A DNA stretch of 64,000 nucleotides from Ambrosia x helenae (GCA_030844895.1 CM061231.1:131969023-132033022), one strand, 5' to 3'. Positions 1 through 11,596 are shown, counted from the stretch's first letter. Translations and numbers: made by a program. Notes: a model not told the origin generated them from the sequence alone.

Positions 1-127
1 GCAATAAAAGCAGTTCCCCCTTCCAAGCTGAATTGCTGGAGGATGTGGGATGACATTATGGCTGCCTCTAGACTTGGTAGACGGATACTCGGACAATCTT
101 GTAACAGGACCAAAAGACTATTCAAGG
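1..127 (+). other. Possible host-gene exon at window edge
   Basis: Frame 1 is open from base 1 and encodes a basic, tryptophan-containing stretch (WRMWDDIMAASRLGRR is readable). A GTACAT at 128 could be a splice donor. If it is not spliced there, the frame runs on to a TAA at about 175-177. I do not recognise the family. The composition is more gene-like than the AT-rich DNA that follows, so this may be the end of a host gene lying left of the window, or an unrelated repeat. Confidence 0.25.
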
Positions 128-722
128 TACATAAATATGCATACGACTTGTACTATGCGGTGTTAGAATATGCTTAATACGATCTGATGTACATAATATG
201 GTCTGAACCCTTATCATTTCGTATAATATCATATTAACCCAGCAAGAATCCTAAAATCAAATACGCCCATGTTTAAATTTGACATTTATACCCTTCCCTT
301 TTACATGCTCAATAGAATATGAGAGTTTGAGTTAAAGGAATGGGTAAATATAAAATTAAATGTAATTTCAATTGGTTCATATTAAGCTTATGAAATAATA
401 ACAATGCTCATTAAGATTTTCATAAACAAACATTCAGTCATATATATATTTTGAGCATCAGATTTTTAATCAAAAGCTCTCTGCATAACCATATATATTT
501 AGCAAAAAAAAAAAAAAAACAGTTCAACCGACACCAATAAAGACTAACCGTCCAACCAGTGTGGTTAGAACCTTTCTAGTGGACCGTCATTGGTCTAAAC
601 AATGTTTTATATGTAATTTTGTGACAAAGCTGATGGTCAGTTAGTTGTCATTCGCAATGTCCAAAATATACAAAATACTCTCATCACAATTAGTGATGAT
701 TAGGAAAATAAAAAAAACATGA
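128..722. other. AT-rich flank, no gene seen
   Basis: Non-coding AT-rich DNA with a short A-run near 505-520. No ORF, repeat boundary or RNA gene was recognised. It is the left flank of the E1 insertion. Confidence 0.6.
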
Positions 723-727
723 AATAA
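723..727. repeat. E1 target-site duplication, left
   Basis: AATAA immediately before the 5' LTR; it matches 11597-11601 exactly. Confidence 0.95.
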
Positions 728-1112
728 TGTGACACCCGGCAAATTCTGGTTAACAACGTTGTCTAGATGAAAGTCTACCTTAGCGAGTCACGCGTATATT
801 GTACTTAATTGGGTTAGTTAAGTCGTGTTATGGTTCGGGAACTGTTAGTTCAGTATAGAGGATCATCGGATGTTAGTCTAGAGGTTCATTAGATGTCAGT
901 CCTTAACCAAGTGTACAAGTAGTGACGATTCGTAGAATCGTCAGAGCATAGGGAACATACAAGTCTCGAGTCCCGGGAATTGGTGAACGAGTGTGAATAT
1001 GTTTGTTTGCAAGTGTTATGTGTTTACAATCATTATGTGACTTGTCGGTATGTGAAAATGTGTTAACATATGATAAAACGGGGTTTAAACGCGCAAAATA
1101 CACGGAACCAAC

Positions 1113-1277
1113 CCCTATAGGCGATTAGGGTTGGCTAATCGCCTATAAGGGAGGCGATTGGGCCTCATTGGAGGCGAGTAGCATGCTAATCGCATGCTCT
1201 AGGGGGCGATTAGCCCCTAAATGCATGTAATGTCATGCGATTAGCAATGCTAATCGCGTATAGCTGCTGCAAATCGC
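1113..1277. repeat. GCGATTAG/CTAATCGC cluster with inverted repeat
   Basis: The octamer GCGATTAG and close variants recur in both orientations. Arms 1116-1128 and 1135-1147 form a perfect 13-bp inverted repeat with a 6-nt spacer. The cluster ends just upstream of the TATA box. The same cluster is in the 3' LTR at about 9218-9382. Confidence 0.8.
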
Positions 1278-1306
1278 GTGTTACATACTGGACGACTAAA
1301 AACGAC

Positions 1307-1314
1307 TATAAATA
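1307..1314 (+). promoter_or_regulatory. E1 LTR TATA box
   Basis: TATAAATA lies about 580 bp into the LTR, directly downstream of the first GCGATTAG cluster, and is the best core-promoter candidate. The 3' LTR carries the same box at 9414-9421. Confidence 0.6.
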
Positions 1315-1947
1315 CAATGCTTGACCTCCTAAACTTCATAATATCAACCCTAGTCGTCCCATAACCCGCCCCAACACACACACACACAACCTCTGGAACG
1401 TGATTTTGGATCAAAACACAAGGTTTCAAGCTTATTTCATCAATCTATCACAATCTAAGGTGTGATTTTCATCCATGCAATCTTTATTAACATTTTCATT
1501 GAATCCTTAATGGTCCAGACCTGTTTTAAAACGAATAAGCTTTCTTAAAATCATTAATAAGTATGGTTAATTGGATTTTAAATAGCACGCATGATGTATG
1601 TGGGTTTTCAATTAAAAGCTAGGGTTTTTATGATTCAAGATGGATGATTAACATGTTATTAGGTTAGTTTCAGATTAATAATGATGGCGTGATGATGAGA
1701 TCTGAGTTATTGTTAATTAGGGTTACGGTTTTGCATGCTAATGTGATGTTTCATGTTATGTGTATTGTCTTCAAGATACATGATGGCATTCAGGGCTGAT
1801 AGATCGAGGTTAAACGAAGGATTTTGATGGAAATATGTTTGATATAGTTGTTAGGATGATATTTGATGTTTACACACGTTCTGGGATTGATTTGGAGTGT
1901 TAAACGCGCGAAAAACCGGAACAGCCATGTTGCAGGCGAGTAGCAAC

Positions 1948-1976
1948 CCTAATCGCCTATACTATAGGCGATTAGG
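1948..1976. repeat. 29-bp palindrome in E1 LTR
   Basis: Two 14-bp arms (1948-1961 and 1963-1976) around one C, built from CTAATCGCC and its complement. It opens the second motif cluster, which runs to about 2340. Confidence 0.85.
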
Positions 1977-2030
1977 AGGCTAATCGCCTGAATGGACATC
2001 CTAATCGCCTATGTTTCATGCAATTGGGGG

Positions 2031-2279
2031 CTAATTGCTAGCAGATGCATGTCTTATGAGCTAATTGCTAGCAGATGCATGTCTTATGAGCTAATTGCTA
2101 GCAGATGCATGTCTTATGAGCTAATTGCTAGCAGATGCATGTCTTATGAGCTAATTGCTAGCAGATGCATGTCTTATGAGCTAATTGCTAGTAGATGCAT
2201 GTCTTATGAGCTAATTGCTAGTAGATGCATGTCTTATGACCTAATTGCCTATAGACTCCTGAAATGCATGTCTTATGAC
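2031..2279. repeat. 30-bp tandem array in E1 5' LTR
   Basis: Seven 30-bp units (2031-2240), each CTAATTGCTA plus GCAGATGCATGTCTTATGAG or a one-base variant, then a diverged 39-bp unit. The period keeps a reading frame open (1992-2306, ten-residue repeat ELIASRCMSY), but the frame is most likely a by-product of the repeat. Confidence 0.95.
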
Positions 2280-3498
2280 TTAATTGCCTATGGTATAGGC
2301 AATTAGCATTCCTAAATGCCTGTTGACTTTCATAATCGCCTGTACTGCTGCTGTAAGTATATTTTTGACATATCGAGACCCGATTTGACACCTAGGAACA
2401 TGCTAGGAACCCCGTAACATATCTAGTGACTTAGTAACATGTGTTCGTACTTATTTACGTGATACTTGAACTACGTGCTGTAACTTGTTGGACGTTAACG
2501 TATGTTAAGTGTGATTGCATGATTGTATGTTTGAGAGTATAAGCATAACACGGGGAGTCTTGGGTCACCAATGGGATGTCGAGTCTTGTACTTTGGGTTA
2601 ATTTAACAGTCACGGTGTTTTCAAACGAACTTGGTTATGGTCTGGACATCTAGGGACTAACTAACCTGCGGGTTATTAGTCTAAGTACTTGTAACTGTCA
2701 TATGTTAGGTCGCCGCTTTACGGGACTAGCATAGCTTGCTGAGTTTATTCGTATTACGAAGTAACGCAACCTAAGGTGAGTTTACGGCCCCTCTTTTAAC
2801 TGGTTTCACTTTTCGGGGAGAAAACATGTGTTAAAAACTTATGTTTGGTAACTACTGTCATACTATGGGTTTCTATGGTTTACTATACGATCTTTGGAAG
2901 TCCCGTGGGGAACCATGAATGTGCGGGTTAGCACAACGGGGAAATGTGAATAGCGCTATTGGGAGTGACCAACCCCGCTCGTCGGCTTGGAGGGCCGGGC
3001 GAGTGCATATTGTCTCAAACAGGAACAACATGTTTACTATTCGGGCACAACATCTGGTTTGCGAGTTAGTAATGGTTTTCCAATCGTAGTAGTAACAAAA
3101 CATACGCCTAGCTAGCGTACTTTGGTTTTCGATTTGTTATAGTATGGACAGGTTGAACTTGATACGGTGATTACAAAACCTGTAAACTCACCAGCATTTT
3201 TGTGCTGACGTAAACTTTTACATGTTTTCTCAGGTCGCTAAGGTAGCACAATGGAACTAGGGCGCACGCGTCTGCACGGCGTCTAGTTAGGGTTGCATGG
3301 GTTTCAAACGTTGAACACTTGGTTTATTTTGGATTATGTTTTGAATAAGCTTCCACTGTAATTGGGGATTTTAAACTATGTTTTCTTAAATTGCATATGT
3401 TCATTTAGACTTGTTTATTGTGATCGTTGGTTTGGATCCTGATTTGTCATGCGCCTCGCGGTAAAACTCCGCAAGTGGATTTTGAGGGTGTGACAGAT

Positions 3499-3511
3499 TG
3501 GTATCAGAGCC
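3499..3511 (+). other. E1 primer-binding site (tRNA-iMet)
   Basis: TGGTATCAGAGCC starts 3 nt after the 5' LTR. It is complementary to the 3' end of plant initiator-methionine tRNA and would prime minus-strand cDNA. Confidence 0.95.
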
Positions 3512-4052
3512 AATGGTTATAGTGAACTAGGACTGCATGTAGAGTCTAGTCTATAGCCGAGTCGCACACACTAAACGATCACATAGTACTAAACATTATG
3601 GTGGATTACGAATGGGCTTGTCGGGGTGTCTCTAAACCATCTGACCTTTCTATGTTACATCATCCGTTCTATCCTAGGTCGAGTTACTTGCTTTCTAGGC
3701 AGTGTGGTGTATTGGGGTAAATTGTGTACTCTTGAGATTTGTCCAAGGCTCGGACATCTCCCTTTCATACTCCAATAGAAACACTTGCCATAAACTACCG
3801 TAGCATTACGGTGTATAGCTAAGAGTCTATGTTCGGTGATTTGAACTTTGAACTAGGAGAACACTTGGAGGACCATGTAGAGCGGTTTATCATTTTGGGT
3901 GCACACAAAATCATAAACCGAAATGCATGAAAGCCCTAGTGAGCTCTGGGTTTGAATGGATAGTCCTGAGTTGGATCTAGCTTTGATTTTGTGAATGCTA
4001 GTGGTTACCATTAGCTGTGAAACTAAATTTTCTCGTTCTTTCTGCCAGAATC

Positions 4053-4206
4053 ATGTCTGGAGTACGAGGAGGACGTGGAGGTGGTCGCAATGGTGGACGT
4101 GGTGGTGGTCGCGGTGGTGCTGGTGGTCGTGGAGGTGTAAACCTATCACAGGAAGATCTGAACAACTTGCTACAAGCTGCCTTTCAGTTAGGGCACAATG
4201 GTGGTG
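4053..4206 (+). CDS. E1 gag exon 1
   Basis: The first 51 codons of Gag start at an ATG 4 nt behind a pyrimidine-rich stretch ending in CAG. The product begins with a Gly/Arg-rich run (GG and RGG repeats), then a helix-like NLSQEDLNNLLQAAF segment. The exon ends in phase 1 at GGTG/GTAAGT. Without splicing the frame stops inside the intron at 4236-4238. Splicing at 4207-4285 puts it in frame with the large gag-pol ORF. RGG repeats often bind RNA, which would suit a Gag N terminus (inference). Confidence 0.75.
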
Positions 4207-4285
4207 GTAAGTTGATTTATCCACTTTTGCCTCATTAGTGAACCTTGTTTACATTCTTCGAGGTTTCTCATGCGTTTCATTTCAG
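4207..4285 (+). other. 79-nt spliceosomal intron in E1 gag
   Basis: Donor GTAAGT, acceptor CATTTCAG, T-rich interior with an in-frame stop. Removal joins two open frames in phase 1. E2 has an intron of the same length, phase and place (29526-29604), which argues against chance. Confidence 0.8.
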
Positions 4286-6525
4286 GTGGTCCCGTTAACC
4301 CACCCCCACCCATGTGTACCTACAAGATGTTTCGGGACTGTAAGCCCCAGGAATTCTCTGGCACTGAGGGTGCGGTGAGTTTACTCAGGTGGTTGGAAAA
4401 GGTGGAGTCAGTGTTTCTGATGTGTAACTGTCTCCCAGAGGATCGAGTAAAGTATGCTGCTGCTTTATTCCAGGATGTTGCTTTGACCTGGTGGAATAAC
4501 ATCACTCAGAATATGGGAATAGGGGAGGCGTATGCTATGCCTTGGGAAAATTTCGTGCAACTGCTGAAGCAAGAGTACTGTCCAAGGGAAGAGGTGCAAA
4601 AACTAGAGCACGAGGTGTGGAACCTCAAGATGACTGGGTCTGAGATCGAAAAGTATACGGTGAGGCGTAATGAGTTGGCAGTGCTGTGTCCCGATCTGCA
4701 TGTGCCAGAATACAGGAGGATTGAACATTATATCTCGGGGCTAGTACCAGAGATCGCAGGGTTGGTGGCTGCGGGAAATCATCCTACATACTCAGAGGTG
4801 GTCCGATCAGCTCACAGGATGACAAACTTGAAGGTGAATGAGGGTATATTGCCTGCTAAGGGTTCGACTGTCAAGGCCCCGGAGAATAAAAAGCGTAAGT
4901 GGGAAAATGAGGGGAAAGGATCTGGGTCAGCACAACAGGGTAAGAGATTTGATAGTGGGGGTTCTTCTTCTGGTAACAAACAGGGTGGTTATGCGGGGAA
5001 ACTGCCTAAATGCAACAAGTGTGGGCGTCATCATCAGGGGGACTGCGATCGTAATCGTTGCCATCGCTGTCAGCGATTTGGGCATTTTGCTAAAGACTGT
5101 CGGGCGACACTTCCATCGACCCAGGCCCCAACTACTAACTCGGCTCCTACTACTCAAGGAACTGCGGGAAGACAGGGATGTTACAACTGTGGGGAGACCG
5201 GGCATTACAAGAAGGATTGCCCGAAACTGAAGCAGGGCGGGAACAACGGTAACGGGAACAACGGGGGCGGTGGCAGGAATGCACGTGCCTTCGTCATTGG
5301 AGCCGCTGAGGCTAGACAGGATCCTGACACAGTTACCGGTACGTTCCTTCTCAATAATCGCTCTGTTAGTGTTTTATTTGATTCTGGTGCCGATAAGAGT
5401 TTTATATTCGTGGAAGTTAGTCGACTGCTAGATGTAGTACCCGTACCATTAGAGGCTAAGTATATTATTGAGTTGGCTGACGGTAAAAAGATTGAAGCTA
5501 CTTGTATCCTTCGAGAGTGTCAACTAGAGTTGTCGGGTTTGTCGTTCCCCATCGACCTTATGCCGGTACCTTTGGGTAGTTTTGACGTTGTGGTAGGCAT
5601 GGATTGGTTGTCTTTGTATCGCGCGGAGATTGTTTGTTACGACAAGATTATTCGGATTCCTCTCCCTGATGGAGAATTCCTTTCTGTGTACGGTATCAAG
5701 GGCGGTGTTCCGCTAAATATCATCTCTAGCATGAAAGCCCTTAAGTGTCTTCGGAAGGGTTACTCGGCCGTTTTGGCACTCTTATCTGTTTCCTCTAGTG
5801 ATGCGAAGAAGATCGACGATATTCCAGTTGTACGCGAGTTTCCTGATGTTTTTCCAGATGATTTATCTGGTCTCCCTCCCCATCGTCAGGTTGAGTTCGG
5901 TATTGATCTTGTACCAGGGGCTGCTCCTATTGCTCGGGCCCCCTACCGTCTTGCACCTCCCGAGATGCAGGAATTGTCTAGTCAGTTACAGGAACTCTTG
6001 TACAAGGGTTTCGTCAGACCAAGTTCTTCCCCTTGGGGAGCCCCGATTCTATTCGTCAAGAAGAAGGATGGAAGTTTCCGATTGTGTGTGGATTACAGAG
6101 AACTGAACAAATTGACCGTCAAGAACCGTTATCCTCTTCCATGTATTGATGATCTACTCGACCAACTCCAGGGTTCTAGCTATTACTCTAAAATTGATTT
6201 GAGGTCCGGTTATCACCAGTTGCGCGTAAGGGAAGCTGACGTTGCAAAGACTGCCTTTCGTACACGTTATGGCCATTTCGAATTCTTGGTCATGCCTTTC
6301 GGTCTCACGAACGCACCGGCGGTCTTCATGGATTTGATGAACCGCGTTTGCAAACCATATCTTGATAAGTTCGTCATTGTGTTTATTGATGACATTCTGA
6401 TTTACTCCAAAAACAAAACCGAACACGAGGAACACCTGCGTTTGGTTTTGGAACTTTTGCGACGGAACAGCTATACGCAAAGTTCTCAAAGTGTGACTTT
6501 TGGTTACGCGAAGTTCAGTTCCTAG
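4286..6525 (+). pseudogene. E1 gag-PR-RT, frameshifted
   Basis: Exon 2 of the polyprotein. In order: Ty3-type Gag domain (FSGTEGAVSLLRWLEKVE through AHRMTN), a degenerate Cys motif and two CCHC zinc knuckles (CHRCQRFGHFAKDC, CYNCGETGHYKKDC), aspartic protease (LFDSGAD, about 5380-5405), then RT with FVKKKDGSFR and the catalytic FIDDILIY near 6388. One base is missing near 6464 relative to the frame kept in E2. From there the frame reads about 20 unrelated residues to the stop at 6525. The downstream half is intact in the next frame (6531-8684). A programmed shift is unlikely because the break is inside the RT fold. Confidence 0.9.
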
Positions 6526-6530
6526 GACAT

Positions 6531-8684
6531 GTGGTTAATGAACTGGGAATTCATGTCGATCCAGCTAAGATTGAAGCGATCAAGGACTGGGGAGCACCAA
6601 GGACGCCAACTGAGGTGCGGCAATTTCTAGGCCTTGCGGGCTATTATCGTCGTTTCATTATGGGGTTCTCGAAGATCGCTCAACCCCTGAACACTCTTAC
6701 TCAGAAGGATAGAAAATTCGACTGGGGTGAACCACAAGAGTCGGCATTTCAAGAACTGAAGTCTAAACTGTGTTCCGCTCCTATTTTGTCCTTACCTGAA
6801 GGCCCTGATGATTTTGTTGTTTACTGTGATGCTTCTATTCATGGTCTCGGTTGCGTGTTGATGCAACGCGAGAAAGTGATTGCGTATGCTTCTCGTCAAC
6901 TCAAGGTGCACAAGAAGAACTACACCACCCATGACTTGGAGTTGGGTGCAGTGGTATTCGCGTTGAAAATTTGGAGACATTACTTGTACGGTACCAAATG
7001 CACCATCTACACCGATCACAAGAGTCTTCAACATATTTTCGACCAACAACATTTGAACATACGACAGCGTCGTTGGATTGAACTTCTGAATGACTATGAT
7101 TGCGCCATTAAGTACCATCCTGGCAAGGCGAATGTGGTAGCAGACGCCTTGAGCAGGAAGGAATCAATTAAACCTCATCGCGTTCGGGCGTTGCAACTCA
7201 CCATTCATTCCTCTCTACCTGACCAACTCCGTTCTGCTCAGTTAGAAGCTTTGAAGGAGGAAAACCTTAAAGCTGAGACTATGCACGGTGCCGACAAGCA
7301 CCTCGAGCGAAGGCCTGATGGCCTGCACTACTTCGCAGAACGCATATGGGTTCCTTTATTCGGGGGACTTCGGGAGCTTGTCCTGGATGAGGCTCACAAG
7401 TCCCGATATTCTATTCATCCTGGATCGGATAAGATATACCAAGATCTGAAGGTGCTTTACTGGTGGCCAAACATGAGGTCGGATATAGCCTCATACGTGA
7501 GAAAATGCTTGACCTGTGCTAAGGTCAAGGTGGAATACCAGAAACCGTCGGGTCTCTTGCAACAACCTGAAATTCCGGAGTGGAAATGGGAACGGATTAC
7601 AATGGATTTTGTCACGCAACTTCTTAAGTCACCGAACGGAAATGATAAGATATGGGTGATTGTTGACCGATTGACGAAATCAGCCCATTTTCTCGCTATT
7701 AAAGAGACCGACACCATGGACCGTTTGGCTCGTCTTTATCTGAAGGAAGTTGTTTCTAAGCACGGAGTGCCAGTTTCTATTATTTCGGATCGTGACTCCC
7801 ACTTTACTTCTCACTTCTGGAAATCTTTGCATAAGGCTTTGGGTACCCAGCTGGACATGAGTACAACTTATCACCCACAGACTGACGGTCAGAGTGAGCG
7901 CACGATTCAAACCTTGGAAGACATGCTGCGGGCGTGTGTGATCAATTTTGGCAAAGGTTGGGAAGCTCATCTACCGTTAGTAGAATTCTCTTACAACAAC
8001 AGTTATCACACGAGCATCAAGGCGGCTCCGTTCGAGGCATTGTACGGGCGGAAATTACGTTCTCCTCTTTGTTGGGCTGAAGTGGGTGAGAGTCAACTCA
8101 CTGGGCCTGAACTAGTGTACGAAACTTCAAAAAAGATCGTACAGATTCGTAACCGGTTGGCAGCGGCACGGGATCGGCAAAAGAGTTATGCCGATGAGCG
8201 TCGCAAACCATTGGAATTCCAAGTTGATGACAAAGTACTTCTGAAAGTTTCACCGTGGAAGGGCGTCATACGCTTTGGGAAGCGTGGCAAACTCAACCCT
8301 CGGTATGTCGGTCCATTTACGATCCTGGAACGGATTGGACCAGTGGCGTATCGTCTTGATTTACCGACGGAGCTCGGTAACGTACATAACGTCTTCCATG
8401 TGTCCAACTTAAAGAAGTGTCTGGCTGACGAGTCTCTCATTGTTCCACTAGAAGAGATCAAGGTTGACGATAGTCTTCGTATTGTGGAGGAACCTGTTGA
8501 GATCCTTGATTACAAGATTCGTAGCCTACGTCATAGCAAGATTCGCATTGTAAAGGTTCACTGGAACTCGAACCGGGGACCAGAGTACACTTGGGAGCGG
8601 GAGGATCAAATGAAGTCTAAGTATCCTCATCTCTTTCCTAAGGAAGCGTTCGAGTCGAGATATGTTTCCGCTGCTGCTGAATGA
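6531..8684 (+). pseudogene. E1 RT C-terminus, RNase H, integrase, chromodomain
   Basis: Continuation of the polyprotein after the frameshift. It starts in the RT thumb (GIHVDPAKIEAIKDW). RNase H follows (VYCDAS, then TDHKSLQHIF), then integrase with the H-H-C-C zinc finger (HKSRYSIHPG ... CLTCAKVK), the catalytic D-D-E region (MDFVTQL, IISDRDSHFTSHFW, GQSERTIQTLEDML) and the GPY/F module (YVGPFTILERIGPVAYRL). The last 60 residues (VEILDYKIRSLRHSKIRIVKVHW ... YTWERE in outline) match the chromodomain-like tail of plant chromoviruses, thought to steer integration to heterochromatin. The stop TGA (8682-8684) overlaps a hairpin. Confidence 0.92.
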
Positions 8685-8720
8685 ATCTCGGGGCGAGATT
8701 CCTTTTTAACGTGGGGATGA
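8683..8720 (+). other. Upstream copy of E1 pre-PPT hairpin and PPT
   Basis: Hairpin 8683-8701 (8-bp stem GAATCTCG/CGAGATTC, loop GGG), then TTTTTAACGTGGGGATGA and TGTGACA at 8721. This repeats the real 3' junction 115 bp further on. In E2 the single hairpin also overlaps the pol stop codon, so this copy is probably the ancestral one. Confidence 0.75.
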
Positions 8721-8798
8721 TGTGACAATTCGGGTGAATTTCTCTTTTGGTTTCTATCTTTTGTTTGTTTCCTTCGTTATCCCTTTTGATACTTGTGC

Positions 8799-8817
8799 AA
8801 TTTTCGGGACGAAAATT
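8799..8817 (+). other. E1 pre-PPT hairpin
   Basis: 8-bp perfect stem AATTTTCG/CGAAAATT with loop GGA, ending 5 nt before the polypurine tract. Confidence 0.8.
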
Positions 8818-8822
8818 CTTTT

Positions 8823-8835
8823 AACGTGGGGATGA
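8823..8835 (+). other. E1 polypurine tract
   Basis: AACGTGGGGATGA directly abuts the 3' LTR and would prime plus-strand DNA. It is less pure than the usual plant PPT. Confidence 0.8.
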
Positions 8836-11596
8836 TGTGACACCCGGCAAATTCTGGTTAACAATGTTGTCTAGATGAAAGTCTACCTTAGCGAGTCACG
8901 CGTATATTGTACTTAACTGGGTTAGTTAAGTCGTGTTATGGTTCGGGAACTGTTAGTTCAGTATAGAGGATCATCGGATGTTAGTCTAGAGGTTCATTAG
9001 ATGTCAGTCCTTAACCAAGTGTACAAGTAATGACGATTCGTAGAATCGTCAGAGCATAGGGAACATACAAGTCTCGAGTCCCGGGAATTGGTGAACGAGT
9101 GTGAATATGTTTGTTTGCAAGTGTTATTTGTTTACAATCATTATGTGACTTGTCGGTATGTGAAAATGTGTTAACATATGTTAAAACGGGGTTTAACGCG
9201 CAAAATACACGGAACCAACCCCTATAGGCGATTAGGGTTGGCTAATCGCCTATAAGGGAGGCGATTGGGCCTCATTGGAGGCGAGTAGCATGCTAATCGC
9301 ATGCTCTAGGGGGCGATTAGCCCCTAAATGCATGTAATGTCATGCGATTAGCAATGCTAATCGCGTATAGCTGCTGCAAATCGCGTGTTACGTACTGGAC
9401 GACTAAAAACGACTATAAATACAATGCTTGACCTCCTAAACTTCATAATATCAACCCTAGTCGTCCCATAACCCGCCCCAACACACACACAACCTCTGGA
9501 ACGTGATTTTGGATCAAAACACAAGGTTTCAAGCTTATTTCATCAATCTATCACAATCTAAGGTGTGATTTTCATCCATGCAATCTTTATTAACATTTTC
9601 ATTGAATCCCTAATGGTCCAGACCTGTTTTAAAACGAATAAGCTTTCTGAAAATCATTAATAAGTATGGTTAATTGGATTTAAATAGCACGCATGATGTA
9701 TGTGGGTTTTCAATTAAAAGCTAGGGTTTTTATGATTCAAGATGGATGATTAACATGTTATTAGGTTAGTTTCAGATTAATAATGATGGCGTGATGATGA
9801 GATCTGAGTTATTGTTAATTAGGGTTACGGTTTTGCATGCTAATGTGATGTTTCATGTTATGTGTATTGTCTTCAAGATACATGATGGCATTCACGGCTG
9901 ATAGATCGAGGTTAAACGAAGGATTTTGATGGAAATATGTTTGATATAGTTGTTAGGATGATATTTGATGTTTACACACGTTCTGGGATTGATTTAGAGT
10001 GTTAAACGCGCGAAAAACCGGAACAGCCATGTTGCAGGCTAGTAGCAACCCTAATCGCCTATACTATAGGCGATTAGGAGGCTAATCGCCTGAATGGACA
10101 CCCTAATCGCCTATGTTTCATGCAATTGGGGGCTAATTGCTAGCAGATGCATGTCTTATGAGCTAATTGCTAGCAGATGCATGTCTTATGAGCTAATTGC
10201 TAGCAGATGCATGTCTTATGAGCTAATTGCTAGCAGATGCATGTCTTATGAGCTAATTGCTAGCAGATGCATGTCTTATGAGCTAATTGCTAGTAGATGC
10301 ATGTCTTATGAGCTAATTGCTAGTAGATGCATGTCTTATGACCTAATTGCCTATAGACTCCTGAAATGCTTGTCTTATGACTTAATTGCCTATGGTATAG
10401 GCAATTAGCATTCCTAAATGCCTGTTGACTTTCATAATCGCCTGTACTGCTACTGTAAGTATATTTTGACATATCGAGACCCGATTTGACACCTAGGAAC
10501 ATGCTAGGAACCCCGTAACATATCTAGTGACTTAGTAACATGTGTTCGGTCTTATGTACGTGATACATGAACTACGTGCTGTAGCTTGTTGGACGTTAAC
10601 GTATGTTAAGTGTGATTGCATGATTGTATGTTTGAGAGTGTAAGCATAACACGGGGAGTCTTGGGTCACCAATGGGATGTCGAGTCTTGTACTTTGGGTT
10701 AATTTAACAGTCACGGTGTTTTCAAACGAACTTGGTTATGGTCTGGACATCTAGGGACTAACTAACCTGCGGGTTATTAGTCTAAGTACTTGTAACTGTC
10801 ATATGTTAGGTCGCCGCTTTACGGGACTAGCATAGCTTGCTGAGTTTATTCATATTACGAAGTAACGCAACCTAAGGTGAGTTTACGGCCCCTCTTTTAA
10901 CTGGTTTCACTTTTCGGGGGAGAAAAACATGTGTTAAAAACTTATGTTTGGTAACTATTGTCATACTATGGGTTTCTATGGTTTACTATACGATCTTTGG
11001 AAGTCCCGGGGGAACCATGAATGTGCGGGTTAGCACAACGGGGAAATGTGAATAGCGCTATTGGGAGTGACCAACCCCGCTCGTCGGCTTGGAGGGCCGG
11101 GCGAGTGCATATTGTCTCAAACAGGAACAACATGTTTACTATTCGGGCACGACATCTGGTTTGCGAGTTAGTAATGGTTTTCCAATCGTAGTAGTAACAA
11201 AACATACGCCTAGCTAGCGTACTTTGGTTTTCGATTTGTTATAGTATGGACAGGTTGAACTTGATACGGTGATTACAAAACTGTAAACTCACCAGCATTT
11301 TTGTGCTGACGTAAACTTTTACATGTTTTCTCAGGTCGCTAAGGTAGCACAATGGAACTAGGGCGCACGCGTCTGCACGGCGTCTAGTTAGGGTTGCATG
11401 GGTTTCAAACGTTGAACACTTGGTTTATTTTGGATTATGTTTTGAATAAGCTTCCGCTGTAATTGGGGATTTTAAACTATGTTTTCTTAAATTGCATATG
11501 TTCATTTAGACTTGTTTATTGTGATCGTTGGTTTGGATCCTGGTTTGTCATGCGCCTCGCGGTAAAACTCCGCAAGTGGATTTTGAGGGTGTGACA
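8836..11596 (+). repeat. E1 3' LTR
   Basis: 2,761-bp partner of the 5' LTR with the same internal arrays. The size difference comes from small indels, such as fewer CA units near 9480. Confidence 0.95.
10133..10381. repeat. 30-bp tandem array in E1 3' LTR
   Basis: Same seven-unit array as in the 5' LTR, with equal copy number, so there has been no expansion since insertion. Confidence 0.95.

Larger units (their letters stand above)
728..3495 (+). repeat. E1 5' LTR
   Basis: 2,768-bp direct repeat of 8836-11596. It has TG...CA ends. Inside are a TATA box (1307-1314), clusters of the octamer GCGATTAG in both orientations, palindromes and a 30-bp tandem array. Confidence 0.95.
728..11596 (+). 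mobile_element. E1: Ty3/gypsy chromovirus, full length
   Basis: Complete LTR retrotransposon of 10,869 bp. It has two LTRs starting TGTGACACCC and ending GTGTGACA, a tRNA-iMet primer site, gag-pol and a polypurine tract. The 5-bp flanks are identical (AATAA at 723-727 and 11597-11601). Domain order Gag, PR, RT, RNase H, IN, chromodomain-like places it among the plant chromoviruses, most like the Tekay/Del clade. The LTRs differ by roughly two to three dozen small changes by eye, so it is moderately young. One base missing in RT makes this copy non-autonomous. Confidence 0.95.

Noticed and set aside
2031..2279. CRISPR-like array
   Set aside because: Units are direct tandem copies without unique spacers, in a plant LTR.
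1992..2306. 104-codon ORF with ten-residue repeats in the E1 LTR (also 10094-10408)
   Set aside because: The repeat period is 30 bp, so any frame without a stop in one unit stays open. It lies in an LTR and has no start context. Kept as a tandem repeat, not a gene.
6464..6531. Programmed frameshift between the two halves of E1 pol
   Set aside because: The break is within the RT fold, and E2 has one continuous frame there; a plain one-base loss explains it.
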